64,000 nucleotides of DNA. Source: Pictodentalium vernedei (lineage: Eukaryota > Mollusca > Scaphopoda > Dentaliida > Dentaliidae). Both the position numbers and the translations under genes were made by a program. How positions within the stretch are numbered: the stretch's first letter is position 1; each line of letters starts with the position of its first letter. Where the stretch lies: the NCBI GenBank assembly GCA_031216915.1, contig CM062291.1, positions 32,306,484-32,370,483 on the forward strand, in the 5' to 3' direction. Positions 9,960-21,662 of this stretch are shown here, piece by piece. The notes beneath the pieces are model-generated. The model was not told the DNA's origin, did no database searches, and saw nothing but the letters and a program-made list of their open reading frames with translations.

Positions 9960-10486
9960 TTGAACGATAATGTGAACTCGAGCTCGTTCCATTGAGTGGT
10001 CACATGATATTGTTTTGTTGAAATATTTGGGGAAAAAAATTGATAAAACAGTATTTAAAATATTAAATTTTGATAGCATCTGCATTGGGTAACTACATCA
10101 TCAAGACAAGCTAATTTGTTCCACTGTGATGGCTCAAGTCCTGATTGTGGTACAGTACGGCCACTGTGGACTGGTCACTTTTCACGGGTGGGCAATATTT
10201 CCACAGACGCAATAATGTTATATTCCTAACACTAATTACAGGGATAATCATCAAAAATTTAATTAATGAAACAACCCGGTGCTTCATTAATTAAAGTTTT
10301 GCTGATGACGATTTTTATTACCTGGTAAACGCATGGCATTGCGTGGATATCACTACCCACGTGTGGATTATGACCTGTCCATGGTGACTGTACTGTAGTA
10401 TGTTCAGATATTCAATATACCGGTATACCACAGTATTTTTTTTAATACAGAAACATGTATTCAGTTTAGAATACCATGCAGCCATA
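9960..10486. mobile_element. Right part of an h3 element with nested A and TA-4 insertions
   Basis: The right end '...ataccatgcagccata' and the sequence 'catcatcaagacaagctaatttgttcc...gatggctcaagtcctgattgtgg' match the interior of h3 at 2660. A half family A element (about 9960-10092; 'ggtcacatgatattgttttgttgaa...catctgcattgggta') precedes it, as in the first copy. A complete TA-4 element interrupts it at 10153. The left end is lost. Confidence 0.7.
10153..10395. mobile_element. TA-4 element, copy 1 (243 bp)
   Basis: Flanked by TA (10151-10152 and 10396-10397). Ends CAGTACGGCCACTGTGGAC and ...CATGGTGACTGTACTG are imperfect inverted repeats. The core contains 'aatttaattaatgaa...ttcattaattaaa'. 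Removing the element rejoins h3 sequence ('gattgtggTAgtatgttc' against 'gattgtggtatttatgttc' in copy 1), confirming the boundaries. A decayed copy begins at 38324. Confidence 0.85.
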
Positions 10487-10760
10487 ATGCCGCGACAGAG
10501 CTTGGAATGTTTTTAACTGGTGGAGTGCTAGAAGCCACTGTCATGGCTTTATTAGAAAGTGATGAAAGCCACTTCAGGCGAGTCATTCTGAAGAGGGCAA
10601 TTGCTCCAGATCCTTATAGCGGCAGCCCATCTGAAATTTTGCTGAGGAGAGCAAGTACCTGCGTTCCTCAAAGGCCTGATTCGGATGATTTTGGTACGTA
10701 CCAACCTGCCTGGGTGGGCTTGCGCCCACTTGAATATAGATCAAGGGGAGCCAGTAACTG

Positions 10761-11302
10761 CAGGGCTAAAATTTCGACGAGAATCCGAGAATCGATTCGC
10801 TCAAAGATTTGCGCAATAAAACCGACGAGAATCCATGTAGATTCTCGCTGCACCTCTGCTAGGATTCGCGTGTAAAGAATTGAGTCAATTTAACCCTTTA
10901 TTTAACACAGAGGCAACAAATTAACCAGCAGAAGGCCAACATGACCTGAAATATCCTGACACTATGTCAATAAAATCTTACAAATATGGCTGTCATTGGA
11001 ACCGGCTCATTGAGCCGGTTCCAACGACAGCCATATTTGTAAGATTATATTGGTAAATATTGTTCATTTAATTATTTTATCATCTATTTATTATTTATTG
11101 TTTAAAAATTATCAAATTTAGTTTTAAAAATTAAAAAAGTGTGTTGGGTAAAATGTTAACATGTGTTATCAGTATACAACAGTGGTTCAACCATGGTGGC
11201 GTCATGAGATCATGGGACACTCATAGTAGGAATGGATTCTCGCAACCATTTTCACGAGAATCCAAATGGATTCTCACAAATTTACACGAAATATAAGCCC
11301 TG
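10761..11302 (-). mobile_element. D element, copy 1, carrying a C element
   Basis: Ends CAGGGCTAAAATTTCG and ...GAAATATAAGCCCTG, with 5-bp duplication AACTG (10756-10760 and 11303-11307). Subterminal 'gagaatccg...gattctcg' motifs recur near both ends. The centre is a TTAA-bounded C element (10894-11155). Relative to the copies at 22535 and 31404 it lies in reverse orientation. All three D copies hold C at the same place, so C inserted before D spread. Confidence 0.85.
10894..11155. mobile_element. Family C TTAA element inside D, copy 1
   Basis: Flanked by TTAA (10890-10893 and 11156-11159). Ends CCCTTTATTTAACACAG and ...GTGTTGGGTAAAATG. The core palindrome is 'aaatatggctgtcattggaaccggct' with its complement (about 10983-11039). 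It is related to A and B by ends but has its own body. Confidence 0.8.
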
Positions 11303-11389
11303 AACTGCCCTCCTGCCCTTCAAAAAGACAGGCCTGCCACTTCAAAGGCTTTACAGCCTTTACATTATATGCATTTCCAAGGGGTGTGT

Positions 11390-11806
11390 CAGGCCTGGCA
11401 TTTTCAGGAGAGTAATTTATTCGCTCGCCTTAAAATAATTGAGGGGGGGGGCGAAAATTTGCCCTCCTGGCCTTAGAAAATAACCTTAACATCCTATTTC
11501 TAAAACCCACACCTTTTTCGGATCTCTGCTGTGTTAGTGGTCGCTTTAAGATGGCCACACTGTCCTGTCCACACCTCTGGGCCTTACCAAGGCCCAGAGG
11601 TGTGGGAGGGGCAGTGTAGCCACCTCACATAGACCTTATCAGTAGCACCAAATAAAATGTACAAAGCCCACTAAGCAGAATTCATACAGTAAAACTTAAT
11701 TTTGCCACTTTTAGCTTTTGTAAGCTTGAGGAGAGCTAATCGCTCCCCTAGGCCATGCAAGAGGAGCGATTTTTAGCCCTCCTGCATTTTCAAGAATACC
11801 AGGCCT
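11390..11806. mobile_element. G element, copy 1
   Basis: Ends CAGGCCTGGCATTTTCAGG and ...GAATACCAGGCCT. The inner left arm repeats 'gagag..attcgctcgcctt', the right arm 'gagcgatttttagccctcctgc'. The core palindrome is 'ccacacctctgggccttacc' with its complement (about 11566-11610). A 6-bp duplication is not recognisable in this copy. Confidence 0.8.
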
Positions 11807-11819
11807 ATAGGCACTCCCC

Positions 11820-12470
11820 AATAAATAGTAACAAAACAGTTCTTTTTGAACAAAATCATGCTACACCAATGCTCCTCTTGCATGTAGCATGGTAACCTTG
11901 AAGAAAAATACTGATGTTACAAATCACCTTTGAAATTGAACACTCAACTAGTTGAATAATTGGTCAAGCAATTTACTCTTAATAGTCTGTATTATTACAA
12001 CAACAGTGATGAATTGGTGATTACAGCATTTCTGAAACAAGTTGAGGCACAAAGACACATGTACGAATGTGCAGTTGGTCACCATGAACATTTCAACCAA
12101 CAGTGTTCCTGGGATTTGCAACTTGACCATTTCACTTGGGAAATCATTGGCGATTCCTTACATTTTACGAGTTATTTTCAGTTAGTATGAACATTCTGAT
12201 GTCATAATAGCATGTCTCACGAAATAAACAGGTATGGGTGTGGTGGGGGTTGTTTCACCTTGTTCAAATGTTGGGAGGGTTGAAATCCAGGTGAGGGTTA
12301 AACTGTAATCTTGAGTTTTTTCTCTGTGGGTATTCCCGCCCACCCCCTATGATAAAATGCCTCCCTATAGCCTCATCGGGGAGTCGGGGCCACCACACTT
12401 TGTTGAATCCACGATTTGTATATTCATTTTTTTACTGGTGTTTAAAGCAGACCTTCAGATCAGTCTAATT
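11820..12470. other. No clear feature
   Basis: AT-rich sequence. A 76-codon frame at 11960-12190 has no recognisable domain. No inverted ends were found. Confidence 0.45.
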
Positions 12471-12779
12471 TGGGCACGATGGCAAATATGGATCAACCAT
12501 ATTGTGGCCGGCATGGCTTGAGAAAAAGCGCCAGTATTTTCTTCTTCTTGGAATCTGTTTTGGGTTTCAGTTTTCCCCCTTAAAATGATAGTTTACAACC
12601 CCTTGTTATAGGTCTTCATCATTATCACTGGTTCCTACCACTACTTGATGTAAGTTTACTCGAGAAGGCTTCTTAGTTTCCCAATGTCGAGCCAAAGTCC
12701 TATTTGAATGTAAATTACGCATGACATTTAATAGGAAGTGCCACAAACATGAATATAACAGATCTACAGCTTCAAGTGT

Positions 12780-12866
12780 ATGGTCATATAGAATTTTCCA
12801 AAGAAAGGCAATTGGCATCGACAGTGTCGTATACGACACTGTCAACGCCGATTGCTTTTCTATGAC
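12780..12866. repeat. Palindrome, core of an unresolved element
   Basis: 'gaaaggcaattggcatcgac' followed by 'agtgtcgtatacgacactgt' and a slightly divergent complement. It resembles the hairpin cores of the MITE families but matches none of them. The outer ends are not identified. Reading frames at 12606-12924 are palindrome translations. Confidence 0.55.
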
Positions 12867-13059
12867 AAACTCTGTGGGTTTTTTAAAAATGATTTATAGG
12901 TTGCATTGTTTGATTCGAAAGTAAGCGCTAAGCTATATTGCAAGCGTCAGGGGAACCTGGCCAAACTATATATTGCTGAAACCCTGCAAAACTTAAGTAA
13001 AAGTTTCAAACTCCGTATAATTTGGGAGCAATTATCTTATTTTGGGCACAGCGTTTACC

Positions 13060-13545
13060 ATCGTTATTTGAGAAGAATTTAAAGTCACATATTTCTAAAC
13101 TAATGACTAACTATGACCGCAACATTGAGATAAAGTCAAGTTTATTCAATCATTTATACCCATGTTGACAACTTTGGAAGACTTCCACCCAAGCCTGGAA
13201 ATAAGCAGACTGTCATTTGCAAAATGAGGACCCCAGAGGGTGAATTTGGTGATGCTACCATGCAGTGTGTAGCATCACTAAATTTACCCTCTGTGAACCT
13301 CAATTTGAATCAAGGCTTCAAGCCTATACAGAAAGATGTACCCAGAGGACAAATTGGCCCACTGCATGGGATGGTATCAAATTCACCCTTTAGGGACCTC
13401 ATTCTGCAAATTACAGACTGCTTATTTTCAGACTTGCTTCCACCCCAAGCATTGAAGACTGAATCCTATTTGACCAGTAAAACAGATCTTATTTACCAGA
13501 GTGAACAAGCATTGTTTCACTTCCCGGGGTCCTCATGGAGGGGGG
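13060..13545 (-). mobile_element. SINE2-type retroposon, copy 3, split by h11
   Basis: The left part ('tttaaagtcacatatttctaaactaatgactaactatgacc') and right part ('caagcattgaagactgaatcc...cttcccggggtcc') form one SINE2 unit interrupted at 13190. The unit without the insertion aligns with 21963-22185. Confidence 0.75.
13191..13436. mobile_element. hAT-like element h11, copy 2
   Basis: Ends (C)AAGCCTGGAAATAAGCAG and ...CTGCTTATTTTCAGACTTG; exact duplication CTTCCACCC (13182-13190 and 13437-13445; 8 bp if the first C belongs to the element). Two small palindromic blocks, 'gggtgaatttggtgatgctacc' and 'ggtagcatcactaaatttaccc'-like, fill the interior. The host is a SINE2 copy. Confidence 0.88.
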
Positions 13546-13626
13546 TGTATAACAATCTCATAAAATAATTAGGTATGTGCCAATGTACACGCAGGACACG
13601 TTATTGGGGGAAAAGTTTGAAATTTA

Positions 13627-14165
13627 CAGGCCTGGCAATCCAGAAAATCAAGGCGTGCAAAACAGTTGCCCTCCTCAGATTGCTTGGGAGTGCAATTGCA
13701 CCTGAAATTTTCAATGCAAAATCCTGTATGCTATGTTGGTTATATTCACTTCAAGGTAATAATATTGTGACTGAAAAAAATTGGACTACATTTAGCTACA
13801 TAGTGGACAAATTGCCACACACATCTTCTCATTATTCAAAAAGTTGCATTCAATTCTTATTGACTGTCTTCTACACTCAAAATGTATTGAAATGCGACAC
13901 AGAATGGGTCATGAATTATTGCGAATCAGTGCAACATTGACAAATCAGCCCCTGAGTTCCAATGTGTTCTGAGCTTCTCTGTGCCAGCAGGCACAGAGAA
14001 CACATTGGAACTCAGGGGACAAAACGATAATAGTTTTTAAAAGCAGTCCCAAACAGGTCTGGGATTCCAGAAAATCAAGGGGTGCAAAAAATTGCCCTTC
14101 TCAATTTTTTCTAGGCGTGCAGTAGGCGTGCAGCACTCCTGCACTCCTAAAGAATGCCAGGCCTG
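13627..14165. mobile_element. G-related element with a different core (539 bp)
   Basis: Ends CAGGCCTGGCAATCCAG and ...AAGAATGCCAGGCCTG, with exact 6-bp duplication AATTTA (13621-13626 and 14166-14171). Inner 'gaaaatcaaggcgtgcaaaa' and 'ggcgtgcagtaggcgtgcag' repeats are near both sides. A palindrome at 13949-14018 ('cccctgagttccaatgtgttct' and complement) is the core. The 121-codon frame inside (13575-13940) has no known domain. Confidence 0.8.
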
Positions 14166-14266
14166 AATTTAGTACCCCAAAACTCTTCCAAAGAAGTGGG
14201 CATTGTTGGCTGGGCGAGCCACACAAGTTACACACAGCTAAAATGGGTTTAGTGCAGCAAGCAAAA

Positions 14267-14629
14267 TTTATTTATTTATTGATGTTTAAGGTCACATATT
14301 TATGCACAATGGCTAATCATGACCGTGACAGTTTTACGAGTGGAGGAAGCCGGAGTACCCGGAGAGAACCACTGAGCAACGACGAGCAGCTGCCAGCTCC
14401 CCAACATCGTAACTCCGCACTGCAGCACAGGCAGGGTTAGATTGGTTGAAGACATGCGTACCATCGACGTGCAGTACGCCTTAGTACACGGCGTCATCGT
14501 GCCCCCACGCGGGCAAAGGAGATGAAGCGTCTTGCCCAAGGACACAACGCGGTTGCCGCAGGTGGGATTCAAACCGAGGACCTCTCGGCTTGCAGCCTGC
14601 ACCTCTACCTACTGAGCCACCGCGCTCCC
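14267..14629 (-). mobile_element. Full-length tRNA-headed SINE
   Basis: This is the most complete tRNA-headed copy. Minus-strand head: A box in TGGCTCAGTAGG (complement of 14608-14619) and B box in GGTTTGAATCCC (complement of 14563-14574). The common body follows ('cttgcccaaggacacaacgc', 'catcgacgtgcagtacgcc', 'ggagagaaccactgagcaacgacg'), ending in 'ggtcacatatttatgcac...' and a (AATA)n tail. The 13-bp duplication GCAGCAAGCAAAA (14254-14266 and 14630-14642) is exact. Pol III transcription from the internal boxes is expected from the class; activity is not shown. Confidence 0.92.
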
Positions 14630-14642
14630 GCAGCAAGCAAAA

Positions 14643-15380
14643 GAAGTATGCACTTGCTATGTTGGATATTCAAGAAGATCAAGCCATTCCAGGCCTTGAA
14701 ATTGTAGGGGAACAGCATCCTCCACACAGACAAAAGTAGAGGAACGGTGTTTCCCCAGGAAAGCACTAATACTGCCCCTGAGTGAATCTCAGTGCGCTTC
14801 CAAAGTATATGTCAGCACGCCTCACACCAGAGTGTATCAATGGAATTCACAAACAATACTTAATAGGATATGTCCTCATTTTCCCAAGATTAATTAGCAG
14901 CAAATAATACCAATGATTAAAACAGGCAGGAAGTTTTCTTGGTTAGAGGAACACCTGACTTTGAATAGTATGGTACTAATACATGCAGTGAGAAGATGCC
15001 ATATTTTTTTTTTTCTTGTTCATAAAAACTGTCTCTACTTTAAAATAGCAAGTAATGTATAGTGCCATGAGTAAACAAAGATACAGGTATGTAAACTTGA
15101 CAAGAACTGGGTCAGTATGATACCAAAAACATGTTCCGTTTGAGATGAACTAATCAAGTTTATGTTAAACTACAGCATTAGAGGTCTGTTCTGGGAATAA
15201 TGCCAGTACTAGTAAATTATCAGAATTTCCGCATTGAGAGAGGGGCAAAGATGAAAAGCAAACATTGTATACTAATTGTGGTTGGGGTGGCCACAGGTGG
15301 GAGACTGTCAGCACTGCAACAAAAATCAGTCTGGAAACTGGGATAATCCAAACTTCAGTTGCACTACAGCTAAGGCTGCA
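14643..15380. other. No recognisable feature
   Basis: AT-rich sequence with no terminal repeats or convincing frames. Confidence 0.5.
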
Positions 15381-15382
15381 AC

Positions 15383-16060
15383 TAGAGATGGGCATTATTA
15401 ACTCTTAACCCACTGATTATTTTTTAGATATTTTTCATCAAATCTAGTCATGGCTGCTTTAAAGCAGCCATGGCTAGATTTGATGAAAAATAAATCTGAA
15501 TGTAACAAGAAATCATCGGTGAAAAATCCATACCATTTACAGGGAGATAATATGATTAAATATGCACAAATTATACTAATTTCAGAGATAAGAGAAACTC
15601 TGTGCTGGGCAGGAATATCCGTCAGCAGCATGCAAAAAGTTATACCAATTCCAAAAAAATTTAAAATCACATCTTTTCAGAGAGGCTTTTGACAGAATGT
15701 AACCTGCTGGCCTTCACACCTTTCTCAGTCTGTATATTGCCTTGATAGTCATGAGCTCATTGTTTATTTAACTCTATAGCGTTTTAGAGCACTTTGCAAT
15801 TTTACGCTTTATAAAATTTCCTTATTATTATTATTATTATTTAAAAACTAAACTGATGCTGAGGTTATGGTGATACTGAAAAACCAAACCAAACGAATCA
15901 TGGAATATCAAAGTCTGTATTTTCAAACTGTCCTACATTTGCTTTTTATAAGACCTTGTTGAGGCTTTGTAACAGTTGAAGTAATCATTTTCATGAAAGA
16001 AGTGATTGATCGACAAATTTATCAATTTTATTAACTTATTTCATATAAATTTATCACAAA
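15383..16060. repeat. Relic related to hAT-like element h7
   Basis: It starts TAGAGATGGGC like h7 at 31955, has a similar core palindrome ('aaatctagtcatggctgctt' with complement, 15434-15491) and further on 'gttgaggctttgtaacagttgaagt...tcatgaaagaagtgattgat', a segment also present inside h7. The right end is not recognised. A third fragment ('gttataaggccttgttgaggctttgtagcagttgaag') lies at about 21197-21270. Confidence 0.65.
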
Positions 16061-16358
16061 TTTATCAATTTTATTAATTTATATTTTTTTAAGTAAATGC
16101 GTTGGTTATATAAAAAAAAAGAGAGAGAGCATGAGGTAGCCAAAAGGACTAAGCGGGAGGGCCTGAGAAACAGATTTTTTTACTTTTTTTAGGCCTTAAC
16201 TCTTGGCTGACTGTTAAGAGTTTGCCATTGAAAAGCAATCTGTTGCATTGTTTGAGCTAACAAGTAGGCCCTAAACTTATTAACTATATTGCTTGCATCG
16301 GGCAAATTTGACCTAACAATATATATATGCATGACATGAACATTGCAAAACAAATTAA

Positions 16359-16590
16359 CCCTTTACCCACCGCAGACGGTATCAAAATTTATTATTTTAA
16401 ATATCATTTTTTTTAAAATTTTCAACAAAACAATATCAAGTGACCCCTCATTGGAACGAGCTCGACGAGCTCGTTCCAAAGAGGGGTCACATGATATGGT
16501 TCAGTTGAAATTTTATGAAATATAATATTTTTTCAGCTGCTGAATTTGCATATTACGTGGGCGGACGCGGCCGATTCGTTGGGTAAAGAG
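16359..16590. mobile_element. Family A TTAA element, copy 3
   Basis: Flanked by TTAA (16355-16358 and 16591-16594); ends CCCTTTACCCACC and ...TTGGGTAAAGAG. Left arm 'gcagacggtatcaaaatttatt', right arm 'ttcagctgctgaatttgcatattacg'. The core palindrome is 'tgacccctcattggaacgagctc' with complement (about 16440-16489). No coding capacity. Confidence 0.9.
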
Positions 16591-16869
16591 TTAAAGTCTT
16601 ATTCAAATAACACTTTATTTGGGCGTAATTACATTATTTGGACACGGCGTTTACCGTCGATATTTGGCAAAATGTATAGGCCTGATACAGCTACCATGAA
16701 TAATGAAAGTGTCAGTGACACTGTAGCTTAACTTGACTGTGTGTAGTGTATGATGAAAAGGATAATGTTCAATGTTTATGAAAGGATTATGAAATAAGAC
16801 AAGAATTGTGATAATTGAGAATATGTTAACTTCTGTTCCCTACATGCTATGTGTTCAAACAGAATAATT

Positions 16870-18680
16870 TTAGGTGCAGACTGTACTAAAGAATTGAGGC
16901 CTGGGTTGATGTGGCCCTCACAGTTAACGTATGTCAACCAAAGTTACAAAGTTACAGTAAACTCATTCCAAAACGAGACATCCTACCAAGTCACAATGAA
17001 ATCCCTTCAAAAATATGACTCATACACTTTGCTAAAGGAATCTAGGTCACATGACAGTCTGGCGGTTACGGTTCACCAATCGTGACCAAAATTGGACAGT
17101 CTCATCTAGATATCTTACCAAGTTATCATGAAATCTCTTCATAAAAACAACCTGTAGACAGTGCAAAAGGAATCTAGGTCAAGTGACAAGGTGGCGGTAA
17201 CGGCTGACTGTGACCAAAATAGGACAGTCTCATCCAGACATCATACCGAGTTATACTTCCAAGTTACAACTAGAAAGTGTTTTAGCACACTAAAACATAT
17301 GTCTCCCCTTCCTTTTGAGGTCAGAGGTCAAGGTCACATGCAGTTCATCAAGGTAGCAGACATGCGGTTTCATGGTGACACATCCACATGTCAAAAAAAA
17401 AAATTCTGGTCTGGACAATTACTCCCTATTTAAAGTACATAAATTTGACCTTGAAGTCAAGGTCACATGAAGTTCATGATGATATGTGGTCTCATTGTGA
17501 TACATGTACATCCACATGTCAATCATCTAAGTCCTAGGTCAAAAAAACAAAAAAGTTCTGATCTGGACAATTATTCCCGATTTGAAGTACATAAATTTGA
17601 CCTTGAGGTCAGAGGTCAAGGTCACTTGCAGTTCATCAAGGTAGCGGACATGCGGTTTCATGGTGACACTTCCACATGTCCAAAAAAAAAAAAAAATCTG
17701 GTCTGGACAATTACACCCTATTTAAAGTACATAAATCTGACCTTGAGGTCAAGGTCACATGAAGGTCATGATTACATGTGACATGCGATCTAATTGCGAT
17801 ACATCCACATGTCAAATATCTAAGTCATAGGTCAAAAAACAAAAAAGTTCTGGTCTGGATAATTATTCCCTATTTGAAGTACATAAATTTGACCTTAAGG
17901 TCAGAGGTCAAGGTCACATGAAGGTCATCGAGGTAGACGACATGCGGTCTCATGGTGACACATCCACATGTTAAATAACCAAATCCTAGGTAAAAAAAAA
18001 AAAATTCTGGTCTGGACAATTACTCCCTATTTGAAGTACATAAATTTGACCTTGAGGTCAAGGTCACATGAAGGTCACAATGGTATGCGACACACCGGCT
18101 CATGGTGATACATCCACGTGCCAAATATCTAAGGCTTGGCTCAAAAGACAAACAAGTTTTGGTCCAGACAAAGTTTCCTTGAAAAAAGCACAAATCTGAC
18201 CTTCAGATCAAAGGTCAAGGTCACATGAAGGTCACTATGGTACACTGCACACCGGCTCATGGTGATACATCCACATGCCAAGTATCTAAGGTGTAGGTCA
18301 AAAGACAAAAAAGTTATGGCCCAGACAAAGTTTGTACGAGAAGAAGAAAAAGAATATGCACTAAAACAATATGTCTCCGTTCTGGGAAGGGGAGACATAA
18401 TGAAATCGCTTCTTAAATATGATCTGCAGATGTGCTAAACAAATCTAGATTGACCACTCTCTGCCAAAATAGGACGTTCTCATCTAGACATTACACCAAG
18501 TCATCCTAGCAATTTACAATGAAATCCCTTCATAAATGCAAGCTGTAGACTGTGCTGAAGGAATCTCGGTAACGTGCCCCTGCGGCCATCACGGTTGACT
18601 TAACCCGACCAACATAGGACGTTCTCATCTAGACATTATACAGAGTCATCCTACCAAGTTACAATGAAATCCCTTCATAA
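16870..18680. repeat. Long tandem array rich in AGGTCA motifs
   Basis: Units of roughly 145-160 bp. The central part (17300-18330) repeats 'aatttgaccttgaggtcagaggtcaaggtcacatg' in 20-base or smaller pieces: AGGTCAGAGGTCA, then AAGGTCA, followed by 'catggtgacacatccacatgtc' and 'ctggtctggacaattactccc'. Outer units (16900-17290, 18410-18680) instead share 'aaatcccttcataaa' and 'gtgaccaaaataggac'. The array resumes at 20905-21120 beyond the inserted CAAGAGGCC element. It is non-coding. Confidence 0.8.
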
Positions 18681-20904
18681 ACAAGAGGCCCCACGGGGCC
18701 TGAGGGCGCTCACCTGATACTGGCCGAGTCATATCACCAAAATAGCAAGGGATTCTGCCTTGTGGTTATTATCAGTTTTTCAACATAAAAGTGTTTTCTC
18801 TACTTAGTAACCCAGAGTGTTCATATGTTAGATCCCCATATTGGGTACTCAATAATTTATCTATTTATTTATTGGAATTTAAGGTCACTTTCAGCATCTA
18901 AGGCTACATCTTACAGAGGCGTAATTATAATATCAAGTTTGGTCAATCGTTTATGCCTATCACTGCCCACTTTACAGGGCTTTCAATGCAGGAATTGGTT
19001 ACTACTGGGCCCAATTTTATCAATAAAGCAGAACTTGAACAAACTTCAATTTGCCACTTCTAAGAAAATCAAAAATCAAATATCAAAAGATTCTGACAGG
19101 AGTAACAGAAAAAAAAGATTTTTTAAGAATATTTCTCATACTGAACTAAGTTATACATGGGCTCCCATAGGGAGCCCAAAAATAAAAGCTTCTGAAGCAG
19201 TGTTTTGGGAGAAGAAGATTCTTCAACGTTATTCCCATTAGCTACACTGTTAAAAAATGATGACTCGGCACTTTTAGTCCTAGAAAAGAACCTTATGATA
19301 AAATTTTTACCATTTTTTTCTTCCGTTCCTAAGGAAGCTTCACACCATATAAAAATTCTCAGTGCCATGTAGTTCTGGAGATATGGGCATTTAAAAAGAA
19401 AAAATTTTTTTAGCTCCTGCAGTTCCCGTGGGGGACAGGAAAACAATTTTCGGCATAAATTAGGTACTTATGACCCAATAAGCCCTCATATCAAATTTGG
19501 TTCAAATCGACTTTTTGGTTTGGAAAATAAAAATTTTGGTATAATTTGGGCTCCCACAGTGAGCCCAAATATGAACCCAGGTACTTGGCTTTACCAAACT
19601 TCACTCTCAGCCCCTAAGAATGCTGTACATCAAATATCAAAACATTTTGACTGGTGGATCTGAAAAAAAAAATTTTTTTAAAGAATATTCCTCATATTGA
19701 ACTAAGTTATAATTTGGGCTCCCACAGGGAGACCAAATATGAGCCGAAGGACTTGACTTGAACAAACTTGAATCTCACCTCCCTAAGCATACTGTATACC
19801 AAATATCAAAAGATTCTGACCGGTGGATGCGAAGAAGAAGATTTTAAAAGAATATACCTCGTATTGCACTAAGTTACAATTTGGGTTCCCAAAGGGAGTC
19901 CAAATATGAACTCAGGGACTTGGCTTGAACAAACATCAATCTCACCCCCCTAAGGATGATGCATAGCAAATATCAAAAGATTCTGATTTGTGGATCCGAA
20001 GAAGAAGATTTTTAAAATATATCCCTCATATTGCACTAATTTGAACATTTGGGTTCCCATAGGGAACCCAAATATGGACCGAGGAATTTGATTTCTACAA
20101 ATATGTGAATCAATGTTCCAAAGATGTTATATGTAAAATATGAAAGCTTTTAGAGCAGTGGTTTGGAAGAAAACAATTCTTTATTTTTTTCCCATTGCCT
20201 ACTGTGTTAAAAAATACTGACTCAGCACTTTTTCAGAGTCCCGAAAAAGTACCCTATGATAAAACCGATAGCAATTTTTTTTTACCAATCCTTTCTGTTG
20301 GTCCCAAGAAAGCTTCACACCAAATAAAAATTCTCACTGCCGTGCAGTTTTTGAGATATAGGCGTTTTAATTTTTTTCTATTTTTAGCTCCTGTGGTTCC
20401 CACGGGGCTACAGGAAAAAAAATTTCTGCATAAATTAGGTACTTATGACCCAATAAGCCCTCACATAAAATTTGGTTCAAATTGGCCTCTCGGTTTAAAA
20501 AATAGAAATTTGGGGTGGGGCCAAAATTTTTGCTCCTCCCATAACATCGCCAAGTATAGACCTACAAACTTCTCTTGAACAAACTTGAGTCTACACCTCA
20601 AAAGGAAGCTGCATACCAAATATCAAGTCTCTGCTATTGCTGGTTCTTGAGAAGAAGATTTTTTAAGAATTGGAGCATTTTTGCCCCACCCCTCTGCTCA
20701 ATATGAGCCGAAACCTAATTTGCCCAAAAATCAAAATGCCGCTATATAACCCCTACTCACATGAAATTTCATTAACATGCGGCCAGTGGTTTGGAAGAAA
20801 AAGACCCAAACACCACCTTCACGCCGGACGACGGACGACGGACGCCGGACGACGGACGAAAAGTGATCAGAAAAGCTCACCCTGACTTTCAGTCAGGTGA
20901 GCTA
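18681..20904 (+). mobile_element. CAAGAGGCC-type element L, copy 1
   Basis: Starts 'acaagaggccccacggggcc' (a small hairpin) and 'gggcgctcacctgatac'. Ends with GACGGAC minisatellite, then a hairpin formed by 'caccctgact' and 'agtcaggtg', then 'agctaa'. A short terminal hairpin followed by CTAA resembles a Helitron 3' end, though the 5' end lacks a clear TC, and (A)TAAA flanks would also fit a short duplication. Internal repeats of about 168 bp ('ttgggctcccacagggagcc', 'gaagaagaagattttt') alternate with a 3' module present twice (diverged at 19210-19540; main copy 20170-20904). A SINE2 fragment lies at 18858-19045. It interrupts the AGGTCA array. Confidence 0.75.
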
Positions 20905-21119
20905 ATAAATACGACCTGTAGACTGGGCTAAAGGATTTCAGGCCTGCACAGCCATCACGGTTGAACGATTGTGACCAAAAGGAGACATTCTAATTGAGAC
21001 ATGACCTTGAACCTGCATATGAAATTTTGTCATGATCGGATAAGAACTATGGGTGTAGCCTGTGCTAAAGAAAATGTGTACTGACTCAGACTCCCACAAC
21101 GTGATGGCAACAGCTTATC

Positions 21120-21655
21120 TTGACTTTGTCAAGTTAAGCTAAAAACCAAACCAAAGGAATCAATGAATATCAAACTGTCCGTATTTTTACTACATTCGCT
21201 AGTTATAAGGCCTTGTTGAGGCTTTGTAGCAGTTGAAGTATTCATTTTTCATGAAAGAAGTGACAGATTTTCTTGTCAGTTCTAACCCTTACTGGCCTGG
21301 GTAATTGTCCTGAATTCCTGCTGGACTACAACCTGTACATATAATTATGCCACTGTCGATTTAGATTACTTTTTACTTTCAAACTCGTTTGGCTTTTTTT
21401 TTTATTTACATGTATGTTGCATTGTTTGAGCCAACAAGTAGGCCCTAAACTTAACTATTATTCTTGTATCAGCCAAATTTAAACTAACTATATATAAAGG
21501 CATGACCAAAACAATTTAAAGTCTTATTCAATTTGGGCCTAAATTGCATGTACATTATTTGGACACAGCGTTTACCTTCACTATTTGGGGGAAATTTAAA
21601 GGCCTGATACAGCTACTATGAACAAGAGCACCACGTAGCTCAATAGTAAATATGC
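21120..21655. other. Mostly unassigned sequence with an h7-like fragment
   Basis: Apart from the h7-related stretch at about 21197-21270 and a segment (21500-21620, 'acacagcgtttacc...tatttggg') that also occurs near 16595-16700 and 13040, I see no structure. The latter is probably another decayed repeat. Confidence 0.45.
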
Positions 21656-21662
21656 ATGTTAA

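Noticed and set aside
10507-10875. 122-codon plus-strand frame
   Set aside because: It runs from unassigned sequence into the D element end; the C-terminal third is D subterminal DNA. No domain.
14563-14629. tRNA gene on the minus strand
   Set aside because: A and B boxes are present but the cloverleaf is not closed and the unit continues into a SINE body with target duplications.
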